Source: Palsa-883 sp035486355 (GTDB taxonomy: Bacteria; Pseudomonadota; Alphaproteobacteria; Acetobacterales; Acetobacteraceae). From it: a stretch of DNA of 64,000 bases. A model generated the notes under the pieces. It did no database searches. It saw only the letters and a program-made list of their open reading frames with translations, and was not told the DNA's origin. Made by a program: the position numbers and the translations under genes. The DNA is taken from the NCBI GenBank assembly GCA_035486355.1, contig DATHNE010000261.1:33015-97014 (forward strand). The letters are read 5' to 3'. Shown here one piece after another: positions 52,246 through 59,985 of this stretch. Numbering within the stretch: the stretch's first letter is position 1; the number at the start of each line of letters is the position of its first letter.

Positions 52246-52584
52246 TTTTGCGTCCCTCGATCGATGTGAACGTCCGGGGTGCGGTGAACACCTCGGTCGT
52301 GGGCGATTTGGGGCTGCGTCGCCGCAAAGGATTATGGGATCTTGCGGTGATTGATTCGCGCTTTGTGGAAAGTCACATCGGACCGAAATCGATACAGACG
52401 AATCAAGCGCGCTGTTAAACGCCATCACTGCAAATTGCCTTGCCCGTCATAACCGCATGGCTGGGGTGTTCAATACCTCAACCTTGCCGCGGCCAGTATC
52501 GACAACCATCTGCGGCAGGGATGGCCGCATGACGCGCGGCCATCCCTGCAAAATATCAACAGCGGCGCCAGGAAAGGTCGCGCG
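52246..52584. promoter_or_regulatory. Divergent intergenic region aqpZ-araC with strong hairpin
   Basis: 339 bp with no gene. It holds the promoters of the aquaporin (minus) and AraC-type (plus) genes, neither of which I can identify with confidence. Its main feature is the perfect hairpin at 52515-52549, listed separately. Confidence 0.5.
52515..52549 (+). promoter_or_regulatory. Perfect 14-bp hairpin 36 bp before the AraC-type gene
   Basis: GCAGGGATGGCCGC, a 7 nt loop (ATGACGC), then GCGGCCATCCCTGC, exact. No U-tract follows, so it may be an attenuator, an mRNA 5' structure, a dyad operator or another member of the intergenic hairpins. Confidence 0.6.
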
Positions 52585-53478
52585 ATGGCCCATCCCTTGC
52601 TGGCGCAGGTCCCGGCGCACGTTAATGTGACACCGGCGGATGCGGCCAAACGCCGCACGGTCGCATGGCACGGGTTTTCGGCAGAACTCGTGCAATACAC
52701 CGGCCATGCGCCGTTCGAGTATCACTACCAGGCGCCGGCGCATCTGTTCATCGCCTGCGACCGGGCCGTCCGGGTCGATGGCGAAACGAAAGTCGATGGC
52801 CTGCCCCCGTCGCAGCTGCGTGACCTCGGCCGGCGCATGTGCTTCATCCCGTCCGGGGTGCAGTTCGCCGGCTCTTTCGTGCCGCGGGTGCTGCCGCGCG
52901 TCGCCTATTTCTACGTCCCTATCGACGCGCTGATAATCGATCCGGAGTTGCAACTAGAACACGGCGACCTGGCGCCGCTGCTGTTCTGCGAAGACGCTGG
53001 GCTGTGGGCCATAGCAGCGAAGCTAACCGCGCTGATTGAGCGGCCGGAGGCCGCGACCCGTCTTTACGTCGAGACATTGAGCATGCTTCTCGCGCTTGAG
53101 CTGGCGCGGCTGCAGCGTGGCGTGCCCACGGTGATGCAAGCCAGCCGCGGTGGCCTCAGCGGTTGGCAGCAGCGCATTGTGTGCCATTACATCGAAGACA
53201 ATCTCGCCCAGGACATATCGCTGGCAGAACTGGCCCGCCTGGTGCGGTTGAGCCCGGCCTATTTCAGCCACGCCTTCAAGCAGAGCCTGGGCATCTCGCC
53301 GCATCGGTATCAGTTGCGGCAACGGATCGAATACGCGAAGACGCTGCTCGCTGATCCGCAGCGCCCGGTCGTGGAAATCGCGCTGGCCTGCGGCTTCGGC
53401 TACGTGAGCAACTTCACGGCAACGTTCCGCAAGCTGACCGGCACGACCCCCACGCAGTTCCGACGTGGCTTCGATTAG
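52585..53478 (+). CDS. AraC-family transcriptional regulator
   Basis: 297 residues. N-terminal cupin-like sensor domain (APAHLFIACDRAVRVDGE; RRMCFIPSGVQFAG) and C-terminal double HTH: ISLAELARLVRLSPAYFSHAFKQSLGISPHRYQLRQRIEYAKTLLADPQRPVVEIALACGFGYVSNFTATFRKLTGTTPTQFRR. Regulates unknown genes, with the divergent aquaporin and the downstream VOC genes as neighbours. Confidence 0.9.
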   Translation: MAHPLLAQVPAHVNVTPADAAKRRTVAWHGFSAELVQYTGHAPFEYHYQAPAHLFIACDRAVRVDGETKVDGLPPSQLRDLGRRMCFIPSGVQFAGSFVPRVLPRVAYFYVPIDALIIDPELQLEHGDLAPLLFCEDAGLWAIAAKLTALIERPEAATRLYVETLSMLLALELARLQRGVPTVMQASRGGLSGWQQRIVCHYIEDNLAQDISLAELARLVRLSPAYFSHAFKQSLGISPHRYQLRQRIEYAKTLLADPQRPVVEIALACGFGYVSNFTATFRKLTGTTPTQFRRGFD

Positions 53479-53523
53479 GGCCGCCCCGCCGGAGCGACCC
53501 TGCTCACCATGATTGCCAGCAGC

Positions 53524-53901
53524 TCACGCCGGCAGGCGGTACACCGCACACAGCTTGTTGCCATCCGGATCGCGCAGATACGCCAGATAGGCCGTGCCAC
53601 CCGGCCGCACGCCCGGCGGGTCCTCGATCGACTTGCCGCCGTTCGCAACCCCAACATCGTGCCAGGCCTTGGCCTGCGCTTCGCTCGCCATCTTGAAGCC
53701 GATGGTGCCGCCATTGGCGTGACAGGCCGGTTTGCCGTCGATGGCGTTGCTCACCATCAGCACGCCGCCGTCATGCGCGTAGATCAGCCGGCCCTTGGCG
53801 TCTTCCCGCGCTGGCTTGCCGCCGACCGCGCCCAGCAGCGCGTCGTAGAACTTCTTCGATCGGGCGATATCATTGCTGCCGACCATGATGTGATTGAACA
53901 T
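53524..53901 (-). CDS. VOC family protein (glyoxalase/bleomycin resistance fold)
   Basis: 125 residues, one VOC module: MFNHIMVGSNDIARSKKFYDALLGAVGG and AYLRDPDGNKLCAVY. The metal-ligand His (HIMVG) and Glu/Gln-type residues are partly present. Function not predictable. Confidence 0.82.
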   Translation of the reverse strand: MFNHIMVGSNDIARSKKFYDALLGAVGGKPAREDAKGRLIYAHDGGVLMVSNAIDGKPACHANGGTIGFKMASEAQAKAWHDVGVANGGKSIEDPPGVRPGGTAYLAYLRDPDGNKLCAVYRLPA

Positions 53902-53994
53902 GCCATTTCCTCCTGGCCAAACTCAGACGAGGCCGCTGCCTCCGCGTCGCGAACGAACCACGGTTCGCCGGCCCTGAGAAGGCCGGCCCGGTTT

Positions 53995-54990
53995 CTACTG
54001 CCGCGCCTTCAACGCATCCCACCAAGGGCAGACACCGCTCATGCGATCATAATTCCCGTCCAGCACCTGCAAGGGCGCCCAGCCCGGATCCGGCTTTGGC
54101 ATCGGCCGTGCATGCGCGGGCGGCGGTCCTTCGCCCAAGGATTCGAACAACCCCTGGTGCCCCCAATAACTGGCCACGGATGTCTTTTCGACTGCCTGCC
54201 AGTCGGGGCCCACTTCGCGGCCACCCCATCCGTGTTCGATCAGGAACGGGGACGGCGTGCGCATGTAAAATGATGTCATCAGATCGTTGGCATGCCGGCC
54301 CAACTTCACCGCGACACGGTCGTCGGCCTGGGCGAGATCGTAGCTCTGGCCGACATCGTCGAGCGAATAGAACTCCATCATCAGATGATGCATCCGGCGG
54401 CGCGACCCTTGCGCGATCGCCAGACTATGATGTCGCGTATTCACGTGCATGAAATACAACGAGACCGGCGGCCCCATGAAATCGCTGATTTCGAAGCCGA
54501 GCAGATCGCGATAGAAATGCAGCGCCGCGTCGACGTCGGGCACGATGATCACGGCATGTCCCACGCCTTGCGCCCCGGCACGGAAGCCTCCGGTCGTCCG
54601 TTCGCCGCGGAACGGTTCGTCAGCGATCTGGGCTCCGTGGAAGGCCTCCACGCGATTGCCTGCGGGATCACGGAAGGAGATCAGCGCTGCGACGCACCGC
54701 TGGTCGGCCACGGCGCCGCTTTCCCGCCGTACCGCGACACCTGCCTGCTCCAACCGCGCCGCCAGCGCATCGAGCACCGAGGCGTCCGCGACCTCCCAGC
54801 CGAAAAACTGCTCGCCATCCGGCAGGCTGCCATCGAAGATCACCCGCTGCTTGCGATCATCCATGCGAAACGCGCGCAGAGCGCCGCCGCGATCGACCGC
54901 CTGCAGCCCGAGCTGGCCAGTGGCCAAGCCGGTCCAATCATCGAGTTTGGATGTCCCAACCCAGAAGTAGCCCATGGCCTGAACGCTCAT
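53995..54990 (-). CDS. Type I extradiol dioxygenase (catechol 2,3-dioxygenase-like, two VOC domains)
   Basis: 331 residues of two tandem VOC domains, as in BphC/HsaC. Iron ligands His in QGVGHAVIIVPDV, His in RMHHLMMEFYSLDDVG and Glu in FLIEHGWGG match the His-His-Glu triad of the C-terminal domain. The catalytic His of BphC (loop NTRHHSLA) is present. It should cleave an aromatic diol meta to its hydroxyls. No other ring-cleavage genes are adjacent. Confidence 0.88.
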   Translation of the reverse strand: MSVQAMGYFWVGTSKLDDWTGLATGQLGLQAVDRGGALRAFRMDDRKQRVIFDGSLPDGEQFFGWEVADASVLDALAARLEQAGVAVRRESGAVADQRCVAALISFRDPAGNRVEAFHGAQIADEPFRGERTTGGFRAGAQGVGHAVIIVPDVDAALHFYRDLLGFEISDFMGPPVSLYFMHVNTRHHSLAIAQGSRRRMHHLMMEFYSLDDVGQSYDLAQADDRVAVKLGRHANDLMTSFYMRTPSPFLIEHGWGGREVGPDWQAVEKTSVASYWGHQGLFESLGEGPPPAHARPMPKPDPGWAPLQVLDGNYDRMSGVCPWWDALKARQ

Positions 54991-55100
54991 GGCGGTCTCC
55001 TTTTGCTGCGGACGGGTCTCCCCGCCGGATCATGTGTGCTGCCTCGGGCGCAAACCATGGCACAGACGCGGCCGCGCGTCATGCCGGGGCCACGCCCACG

Positions 55101-55442
55101 TCACCGTCCCTGCAGCCGCACCAGCGCCTGCCGCGCCTCCATCGCGTGCGCTGGCGGGCGATCCCGTGCGGTGCTCCACACAATGCCAAGATCCAATCGA
55201 TCATACGCGTGCCGCAGCCGGTTCCCCATGCCGCGAATGTCACCCCAGGGCTGGCCTGGCATGAGGTCCGTCGCCTGTTTACCCAGCCGATGCGCGGCGT
55301 CGCAGATCCACTCCAGACAACGCTCCACCGCATCACGCGTCTTGCCGTCGCGCGCAAAGGCAGCCTGATCCATCCCGGCAAGGTAATGGTCAACGGGCGC
55401 GGCGTTCTCGATAATATCGGTCGGCTGTCGGCGGGATCGTAT
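55101..55442 (-). CDS. hepT: HepT-like toxin with an aberrant start codon
   Basis: 113 codons in the same frame as mntA, read from the codon directly after its TAG stop. DIIENAAPVDHYLAGMDQAAFARDGKTRDAVERCLEWICDAAHRLG and IRGMGNRLRHAYDRLDLGIVW are a full DUF86/HepT domain with the RLRHAY (HxY) motif, though the canonical Arg two residues after GM is Gly. The first codon is ATA, where ATG would be expected, and no ATG, GTG or TTG occurs before the internal ATG at 55373, which would give only 90 residues. So it is either translated from a rare start, fused to mntA by read-through, or silenced. Confidence 0.75.
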   Translation of the reverse strand: MRSRRQPTDIIENAAPVDHYLAGMDQAAFARDGKTRDAVERCLEWICDAAHRLGKQATDLMPGQPWGDIRGMGNRLRHAYDRLDLGIVWSTARDRPPAHAMEARQALVRLQGR

Positions 55443-55760
55443 CTAGCAGGCACGCCGGCGATCCCGCTCGAGGTTGGCCCGCAGGCGCGGCTTTTCGACG
55501 GGTTCGGGCAGCGGGTCCACACGGCGGCTGAGGATTTCCCCGAGCCGGCGCTCCAAGGCGGTCAGACGAAACAGGTCCATGCGCGCGGCGGGGTCGAACT
55601 CCGCCGCAACGTCGACATCGCTGCCGGCCGCCGCGTCACCGCGCGCCACCGACCCAAACAGGGAGACATGGCGGATGCCGCCACCGCGCAGCTCCACCCC
55701 ATGCGCGCGCGGGGTGGCGATGACGTGGTCTGCCAGGCCGGCGGAGGTCGTCGTGCCCAT
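55443..55760 (-). CDS. mntA: MntA-like nucleotidyltransferase antitoxin
   Basis: 105 residues. MNT catalytic motif VSLFGSVARGDAAAGSDVDVAAEFD (GS...SDxD) followed by the third Asp region RRVDPLP. MntA adenylylates the partner toxin HepT in the type VII toxin-antitoxin system. Directly followed, without a gap, by the hepT reading frame. Confidence 0.85.
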   Translation of the reverse strand: MGTTTSAGLADHVIATPRAHGVELRGGGIRHVSLFGSVARGDAAAGSDVDVAAEFDPAARMDLFRLTALERRLGEILSRRVDPLPEPVEKPRLRANLERDRRRAC

Positions 55761-55811
55761 GGGTCCAGGCCCTCTTCACCCCCGAGTGTAGCACGAAAGC
55801 CCCTCGTTCCG

Positions 55812-55833
55812 CCTCTCCCGCTTGCGGGAGAGG
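55812..55833. repeat. Palindrome of the CTCTCCCGC/GCGGGAGAG type
   Basis: Perfect 10-bp arms around TT, followed by GC-rich sequence ending CGGGGTGAGGG. This is a sequence type often seen between proteobacterial genes. It lies between the dsbA-like and mntA genes and may end the former's transcript. Confidence 0.6.
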
Positions 55834-55870
55834 CCGGCGCGCCGCGGCGCGGGGTGAGGGCTCCGCGCCC

Positions 55871-56428
55871 TCACCTCACCAGACGCCTCACCCAATCCTC
55901 CACCGCGTCCCCGCTGCTCATGTCCGCCTGCACCAGCCCGTCGATCATGAATGTCGGCGACACATGGATGCCATTCTGCCTGGCATAGCGGCAGTGCCAC
56001 TTGATCTCGCGGTCGAGGTCGGGGATCGCGAACGCCTCGGCCACCTGCACAAAGCTGAGGCGTTCAATCCGCGCGATGATGTCATGCGGCGTGGCGTCCA
56101 TGTTGGGGCCACGGCTATGGCGCTCGAACTCGAAATCCGCGCGATGCGCGGCCACCGCTGCCATCACCGATTTCGCCGCGGCCTTCCCACCCGGCAGCGT
56201 GGAGGCCGCCAGGATGCAGCGCACGATCACACCCGAATACATGTGCCAGGGCTGCGACTGCAGGCGGATCTTGACGGTGATGCGGTCCGGGCTCGCCTGC
56301 GCGAGCAGGTCGTCGAGCTTGTGGAAGACCTTCACGGAGAACGGGCAGGTCGGTTCGAGGAAGGCCTCGAATACGCGCGGCCCGTGGCCCCAGACGAGGG
56401 GATCGGCGCGCCAGCTGGGGTGGGTCAC
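55871..56428 (-). CDS. DsbA-family thioredoxin-fold protein with CPFS motif
   Basis: 185 residues from GTG 56428 (open frame extends further upstream but homology starts at WRADPLVWG). DsbA fold: VFEAFLEPTCPFSVKVFHKLDDLL, helical insert, and the cis-Pro segment NGIHVSPTFMIDGLVQADM. The usual CxxC is CPFS, with the second Cys missing, so it is a mono-thiol member rather than a disulfide oxidant. No signal peptide is seen. Substrate unknown. Confidence 0.8.
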   Translation of the reverse strand: MTHPSWRADPLVWGHGPRVFEAFLEPTCPFSVKVFHKLDDLLAQASPDRITVKIRLQSQPWHMYSGVIVRCILAASTLPGGKAAAKSVMAAVAAHRADFEFERHSRGPNMDATPHDIIARIERLSFVQVAEAFAIPDLDREIKWHCRYARQNGIHVSPTFMIDGLVQADMSSGDAVEDWVRRLVR

Positions 56429-56670
56429 GGGAGTGGTCCTGCCTGTCTGCCAGTTGAAACGAAATCTTGGCTGCAGACGTAGCAGAACGGCAGCGCCTGA
56501 ACCTCTCGGAAGGCCATTTGTGTGGTCATGGTTCCCATGCACCGACCGTAGCACACGGACACGGTCAGCGACGCCTGCTCAAGCCACCCGCCACTGCCCC
56601 AACTCCCTCCGCGCTCGCCACCCCCTCCCCACAATGCTACCCTCCCCAAACTGACGGGAGGATCCAAGCC

Positions 56671-56964
56671 ATGCCCACCTACGTGATGCTGGCGCGCTGG
56701 ACCGATCAGGGCATCCGCGCCATCGAGGACCACCCACGCCGCGTCGACGCCGCCAAGAAAGAACTCCAGGAGATGGGCGGCCAATTCCGCTCCCTCTACC
56801 TCACTATGGGCGAATACGATCTTGTCGGCATCTACGACGCGCCAGACGACGCCGTGGCCACACGTTTCACCTTGCTGCTCGGCAAGCACGGCAACGTCCG
56901 CACCAGTTCGATGAAGGCCTTCCCAGAGGAGGCGTTCCGACAGATCATCGTCTCCCTACCCTAG
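56671..56964 (+). CDS. GYD domain protein
   Basis: 97 residues: PTYVMLARWTDQGIRAIEDHPRRVDAAKKELQEMGGQF then YLTMGEYDLVGIYDAPDDAVATRF, a ferredoxin-like dimeric alpha/beta fold (GYD/DUF1330-like). Function unknown. CCTCCC/GGGAGG (56641-56661) could hide its ribosome site. The 243 bp upstream hold no gene I can support. Confidence 0.85.
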   Translation: MPTYVMLARWTDQGIRAIEDHPRRVDAAKKELQEMGGQFRSLYLTMGEYDLVGIYDAPDDAVATRFTLLLGKHGNVRTSSMKAFPEEAFRQIIVSLP

Positions 56965-56987
56965 CCCACTCACAGGGAGACCGGACG

Positions 56988-57449
56988 ATGACCGAGGCGA
57001 AACTCGCACCCAACCTGCCCGGGTGGATGGTGGACCATGCCAACCGCTATCTCGCCAGCGGCGGCGCCGATGGCCATATGTACAAGATCACCCAGCCCGG
57101 CCGGCCGGAGCTGACGGTGCCGTCGCTGCTGCTGACGACCACCGGCCGCAAATCCGGTGACCGCTACATCTTCCCGCTGTTCTACGGCGCGGATGGCAGC
57201 AGCTATTTCGTCATCGCATCCAAAGGCGGCGCGCCGGAACATCCCGGCTGGTACCGAAACATCCTTGCCAACTCCGAGGTCGAGGTCCAGGTCGGCACCA
57301 AGAAACTGAAGGCGCACGCCCGCACCGCCTCGGGCACCGAACGCACACGGCTCTGGGCCAAGTCGCTCGACTTCTGGCCACCGTACGCCGACTACCAGAA
57401 GAAGACCGAGCGCGAGATCCCCGTGGTTGTGCTCGACCCGATCCCCTGA
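56988..57449 (+). CDS. Ddn-type nitroreductase/deazaflavin (F420)-dependent oxidoreductase family
   Basis: 153 residues, split beta-barrel flavoprotein fold: SLLLTTTGRKSGDRYIFPLFYG and YFVIASKGGAPEHPGWYRNILANSEVEVQVGTKKLKAHARTASGTERTRLW are the typical F420-binding Ddn motifs (TTGRKSG; KGG..HP.W..N). The family reduces quinones or nitro compounds with F420H2. No F420 biosynthesis gene is in the window; use of another flavin cannot be excluded. Confidence 0.85.
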   Translation: MTEAKLAPNLPGWMVDHANRYLASGGADGHMYKITQPGRPELTVPSLLLTTTGRKSGDRYIFPLFYGADGSSYFVIASKGGAPEHPGWYRNILANSEVEVQVGTKKLKAHARTASGTERTRLWAKSLDFWPPYADYQKKTEREIPVVVLDPIP

Positions 57450-57465
57450 CGTCTATCCTCGCGTC

Positions 57466-57548
57466 TTGGCCGGCGGAAGCCGGCCATCCACCACTTTCTT
57501 GCACAATGCAGAAAAGTCGTGGGCGGCCGGGACAGGCCCAGCCATGAC
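57466..57548. repeat. Dispersed intergenic repeat, second copy
   Basis: Shares GGCCGGCGGAAGCC, CCATCCACCACTT, TGCAC and the ending GGCCCAGCCATGAC with the copy at 16611-16695. Between the Ddn-like and MBL genes. Confidence 0.55.
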
Positions 57549-57590
57549 ACGCTCACTAGCCATCCCCTACGCCTGACCCCGAGAGGCACG

Positions 57591-58460
57591 ATGCAGCAGA
57601 TCCAGATCGGTGACGTCACCATCACGTCGATCATCGAACGCGATGGCCCGTGGCGCACGCCCGAAGCGATGTTCCCCAGCTACGATCCCGAGATCGGCCG
57701 CACCCACCTCGCGGCGATGGATCCCGAGGTGTACGATCCTGTAGCGAACCGGATGGTGATCACCTACCAGACCTTCATCGTCCGCACGCCGCACCACACC
57801 ATCCTGGTCGATACTTGCACGGGGGAGGACAAGGGCTATCCCGCGCCGATGGATTTCCCCAAGCTGCCCTGGCTGGACGGCTTCAAGGCGGCCGGCCTGA
57901 CGTTCGAAAACATCGACTACGTCTTCTGCACCCACCTGCACATCGATCATTGCGGCTGGAACACGGTGCTGCGCGATGGGCGTTGGGTGCCGACCTTTCC
58001 GAGGGCGAAATACGTCTTCCACAAGCGTGAATACGCGGCGTGGGAGGCCGCGGACAAGCGTGGCGAGAACCCACCCGGCAATGTCTGGCGCTACAACTGC
58101 GAACCGATCGTCGCCGCCGGCCAGGCCCTGCTGGTCGACGACGACTACATGTTGGACGACCTGGTCTCCCTCACGCCCACCCCCGGCCATTCCCCCTGTC
58201 ACTGCTGCGTCAACATCCGCTCGAAGGGCCAGCACGCCGTGGTCACCGGCGACATGATGCACCACGCGCTGCAATGCCGTGAACCGGACTGGTCAACGAT
58301 CTTCTGCTGGGACCCCGCGCTCGCCGCCCAATCCCGCCGCCGGTTCCTGCACAGCGTGGCCGACACGGACACGGTGATCCTCCCAGTCCACTTCCCCTCC
58401 CCCACCGCCGGCCGCATCGAAGCCGACGGCGACCACTTCAGATACCAGTTCCGTCGCTAA
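57591..58460 (+). CDS. Metallo-beta-lactamase-fold hydrolase
   Basis: 289 residues from ATG 57591 (GAGAGG upstream). HLHIDHCGW is the HxHxDH metal motif; TPGHSPCH and VTGDMMHH add the further metal His/Asp ligands; VILPVHFPSPTAGRI ends with the last His. Similar to quorum-quenching lactonases and alkyl-sulfatase-like MBLs of the AttM group. Substrate unknown. Confidence 0.88.
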   Translation: MQQIQIGDVTITSIIERDGPWRTPEAMFPSYDPEIGRTHLAAMDPEVYDPVANRMVITYQTFIVRTPHHTILVDTCTGEDKGYPAPMDFPKLPWLDGFKAAGLTFENIDYVFCTHLHIDHCGWNTVLRDGRWVPTFPRAKYVFHKREYAAWEAADKRGENPPGNVWRYNCEPIVAAGQALLVDDDYMLDDLVSLTPTPGHSPCHCCVNIRSKGQHAVVTGDMMHHALQCREPDWSTIFCWDPALAAQSRRRFLHSVADTDTVILPVHFPSPTAGRIEADGDHFRYQFRR

Positions 58461-58462
58461 CC

Positions 58463-58548
58463 ACTGTCATCGCGAGAAGCGGAACGACGAAGCTCGTGCC
58501 AATGAGACACCAGATTGCTTCGTCGCATTCGCTCCTCGCAACGATAGT
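58463..58548. repeat. REP-like palindromic element, copy 2
   Basis: Left arm ACTGTCATCGCGAGAAGC..., right arm on the other strand ACTATCGTTGCGAGGAGC..., both followed by CGACGAAG. Same family as 4844-4949, but more diverged. It lies 7 bp before the flavin monooxygenase gene. Confidence 0.65.
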
Positions 58549-58554
58549 TGAACC

Positions 58555-59985
58555 ATGCGCCCCTCCTCCCTCCCCGCCCTCGAAGCCGCCATCCGCCGTG
58601 ACCTCGACCTCATCGCCCACCCGCGCCTGCCGTGGCTCAAACCCCGCAGCGTCAACGGCACCCCCGCCCTCGACGTCCTCATCGTCGGCGCTGGCCAAAG
58701 CGGTCTCGCGGTCGGTTTCGCCCTCCTCCGCGACAAAGTCACCAACATCCTACTCGTCGACCGCGCGCCCTACGGCCAGGAAGGCCCCTGGGTCACCTAT
58801 GCCCGCATGCCCACGCTGCGCAGCGCTAAGGATCAAACCGGCCCCGATCTAAATATCCCAAACCTCACCTACCAGGCCTGGCACGAGGGCCAATGGGGCG
58901 CCGCCAACTGGCAGGCGATGAAGCTGATCCAAGCTGATAAATGGAACGACTACCTGCTGTGGTTCCGCCGCGCCACCAACCTGCCGGTGCGCAATGATGT
59001 CGCCGTCACCGCGATCACCCCCACCCACACCGATGACAACCTGCCCTGCCTCGCCGCCACGCTCTGCACCGGCGAAACACTGCACGCTCGCAAGATCGTT
59101 CTCGCGACCGGACAGGACGGCACAGGTCGCTGGTGGATGCCGGACTTTATCGAGGCCTTGCCCGTGTCATTCCGCACCCACACGGCCGATGCAATCGACT
59201 TCACCCGCCTCGTCGGCAAGACCGTCGCCGTGCTCGGCGCGGGCGCCTCTGCCTTCGACAACGCCGCCGTCGCGCTGGAACACGGCGCGGCGTCCGTGCA
59301 TCTGTTCTGCCGCCGAGCCGAACCGATGGTGGTGCAACCCTATCGCTGGCTCACCTTTGCCGGCTTCTTACGCCATCTGGGTGACATGCCGGACGAATGG
59401 CGCTGGCGCTTCATGCAATACATCCATGGGCTGCGCGAGGGCTTCCCCGCCGACACCTGGGCGCGCGTCACCGCCTTTCCGAATTTCACCATGCATGTCG
59501 ACCGCCCCTGGACCGATGCACGCATGATCGACGGCCGCGTGCGCCTCGACACGCCGAAGGACCCCTTCGACGCCGACTTCGTCATTTGCGGCACCGGCAT
59601 TGACCATGACGCAAGACTCCGCCCAGAACTCGCGGCTTTTGCTGACAACATCGCCACCTGGGGCGATCGCTACACACCCCCACTCGAAGAATGCAATGAC
59701 CGCCTGGCGCGCTTTCCCTACCTCACACAGGATTACGCCTTTGCGGAGATAATCCCAGGCCGCACGCCGTGGATCGCCGAAATCCATCTGTTCGGTATCG
59801 GCACGACCATGAGCTTTGGTCCCTCCGGCTCCTCCATCAACGCCATGACCATCGCGGTGCCGAAACTCTGCGCCGGAGTCACCCGCGGCCTGTTCCGCAC
59901 CGACCTCGCCGAGCACTGGCGCGATCTGCGGGCCTATGATGTGAAGCAGGTGGAGATCGACCCGTCCCGCGTCACGCGAGAATGA
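58555..59985 (+). CDS. FAD/NADPH-binding monooxygenase-like oxidoreductase
   Basis: 476 residues. First Rossmann DVLIVGAGQSGLAVGFALL, NADPH-side second Rossmann KTVAVLGAGASAFDNAAVAL, and CGTGIDHDARLRPEL near the C-end; WxxxY residues as in flavin-containing monooxygenases/Baeyer-Villiger types. No ribosome site is visible right behind the repeat, so the start at 58555 is only the first ATG. Substrate unknown. Its 3' end overlaps the convergent MFS gene by 14 nt. Confidence 0.82.
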   Translation: MRPSSLPALEAAIRRDLDLIAHPRLPWLKPRSVNGTPALDVLIVGAGQSGLAVGFALLRDKVTNILLVDRAPYGQEGPWVTYARMPTLRSAKDQTGPDLNIPNLTYQAWHEGQWGAANWQAMKLIQADKWNDYLLWFRRATNLPVRNDVAVTAITPTHTDDNLPCLAATLCTGETLHARKIVLATGQDGTGRWWMPDFIEALPVSFRTHTADAIDFTRLVGKTVAVLGAGASAFDNAAVALEHGAASVHLFCRRAEPMVVQPYRWLTFAGFLRHLGDMPDEWRWRFMQYIHGLREGFPADTWARVTAFPNFTMHVDRPWTDARMIDGRVRLDTPKDPFDADFVICGTGIDHDARLRPELAAFADNIATWGDRYTPPLEECNDRLARFPYLTQDYAFAEIIPGRTPWIAEIHLFGIGTTMSFGPSGSSINAMTIAVPKLCAGVTRGLFRTDLAEHWRDLRAYDVKQVEIDPSRVTRE

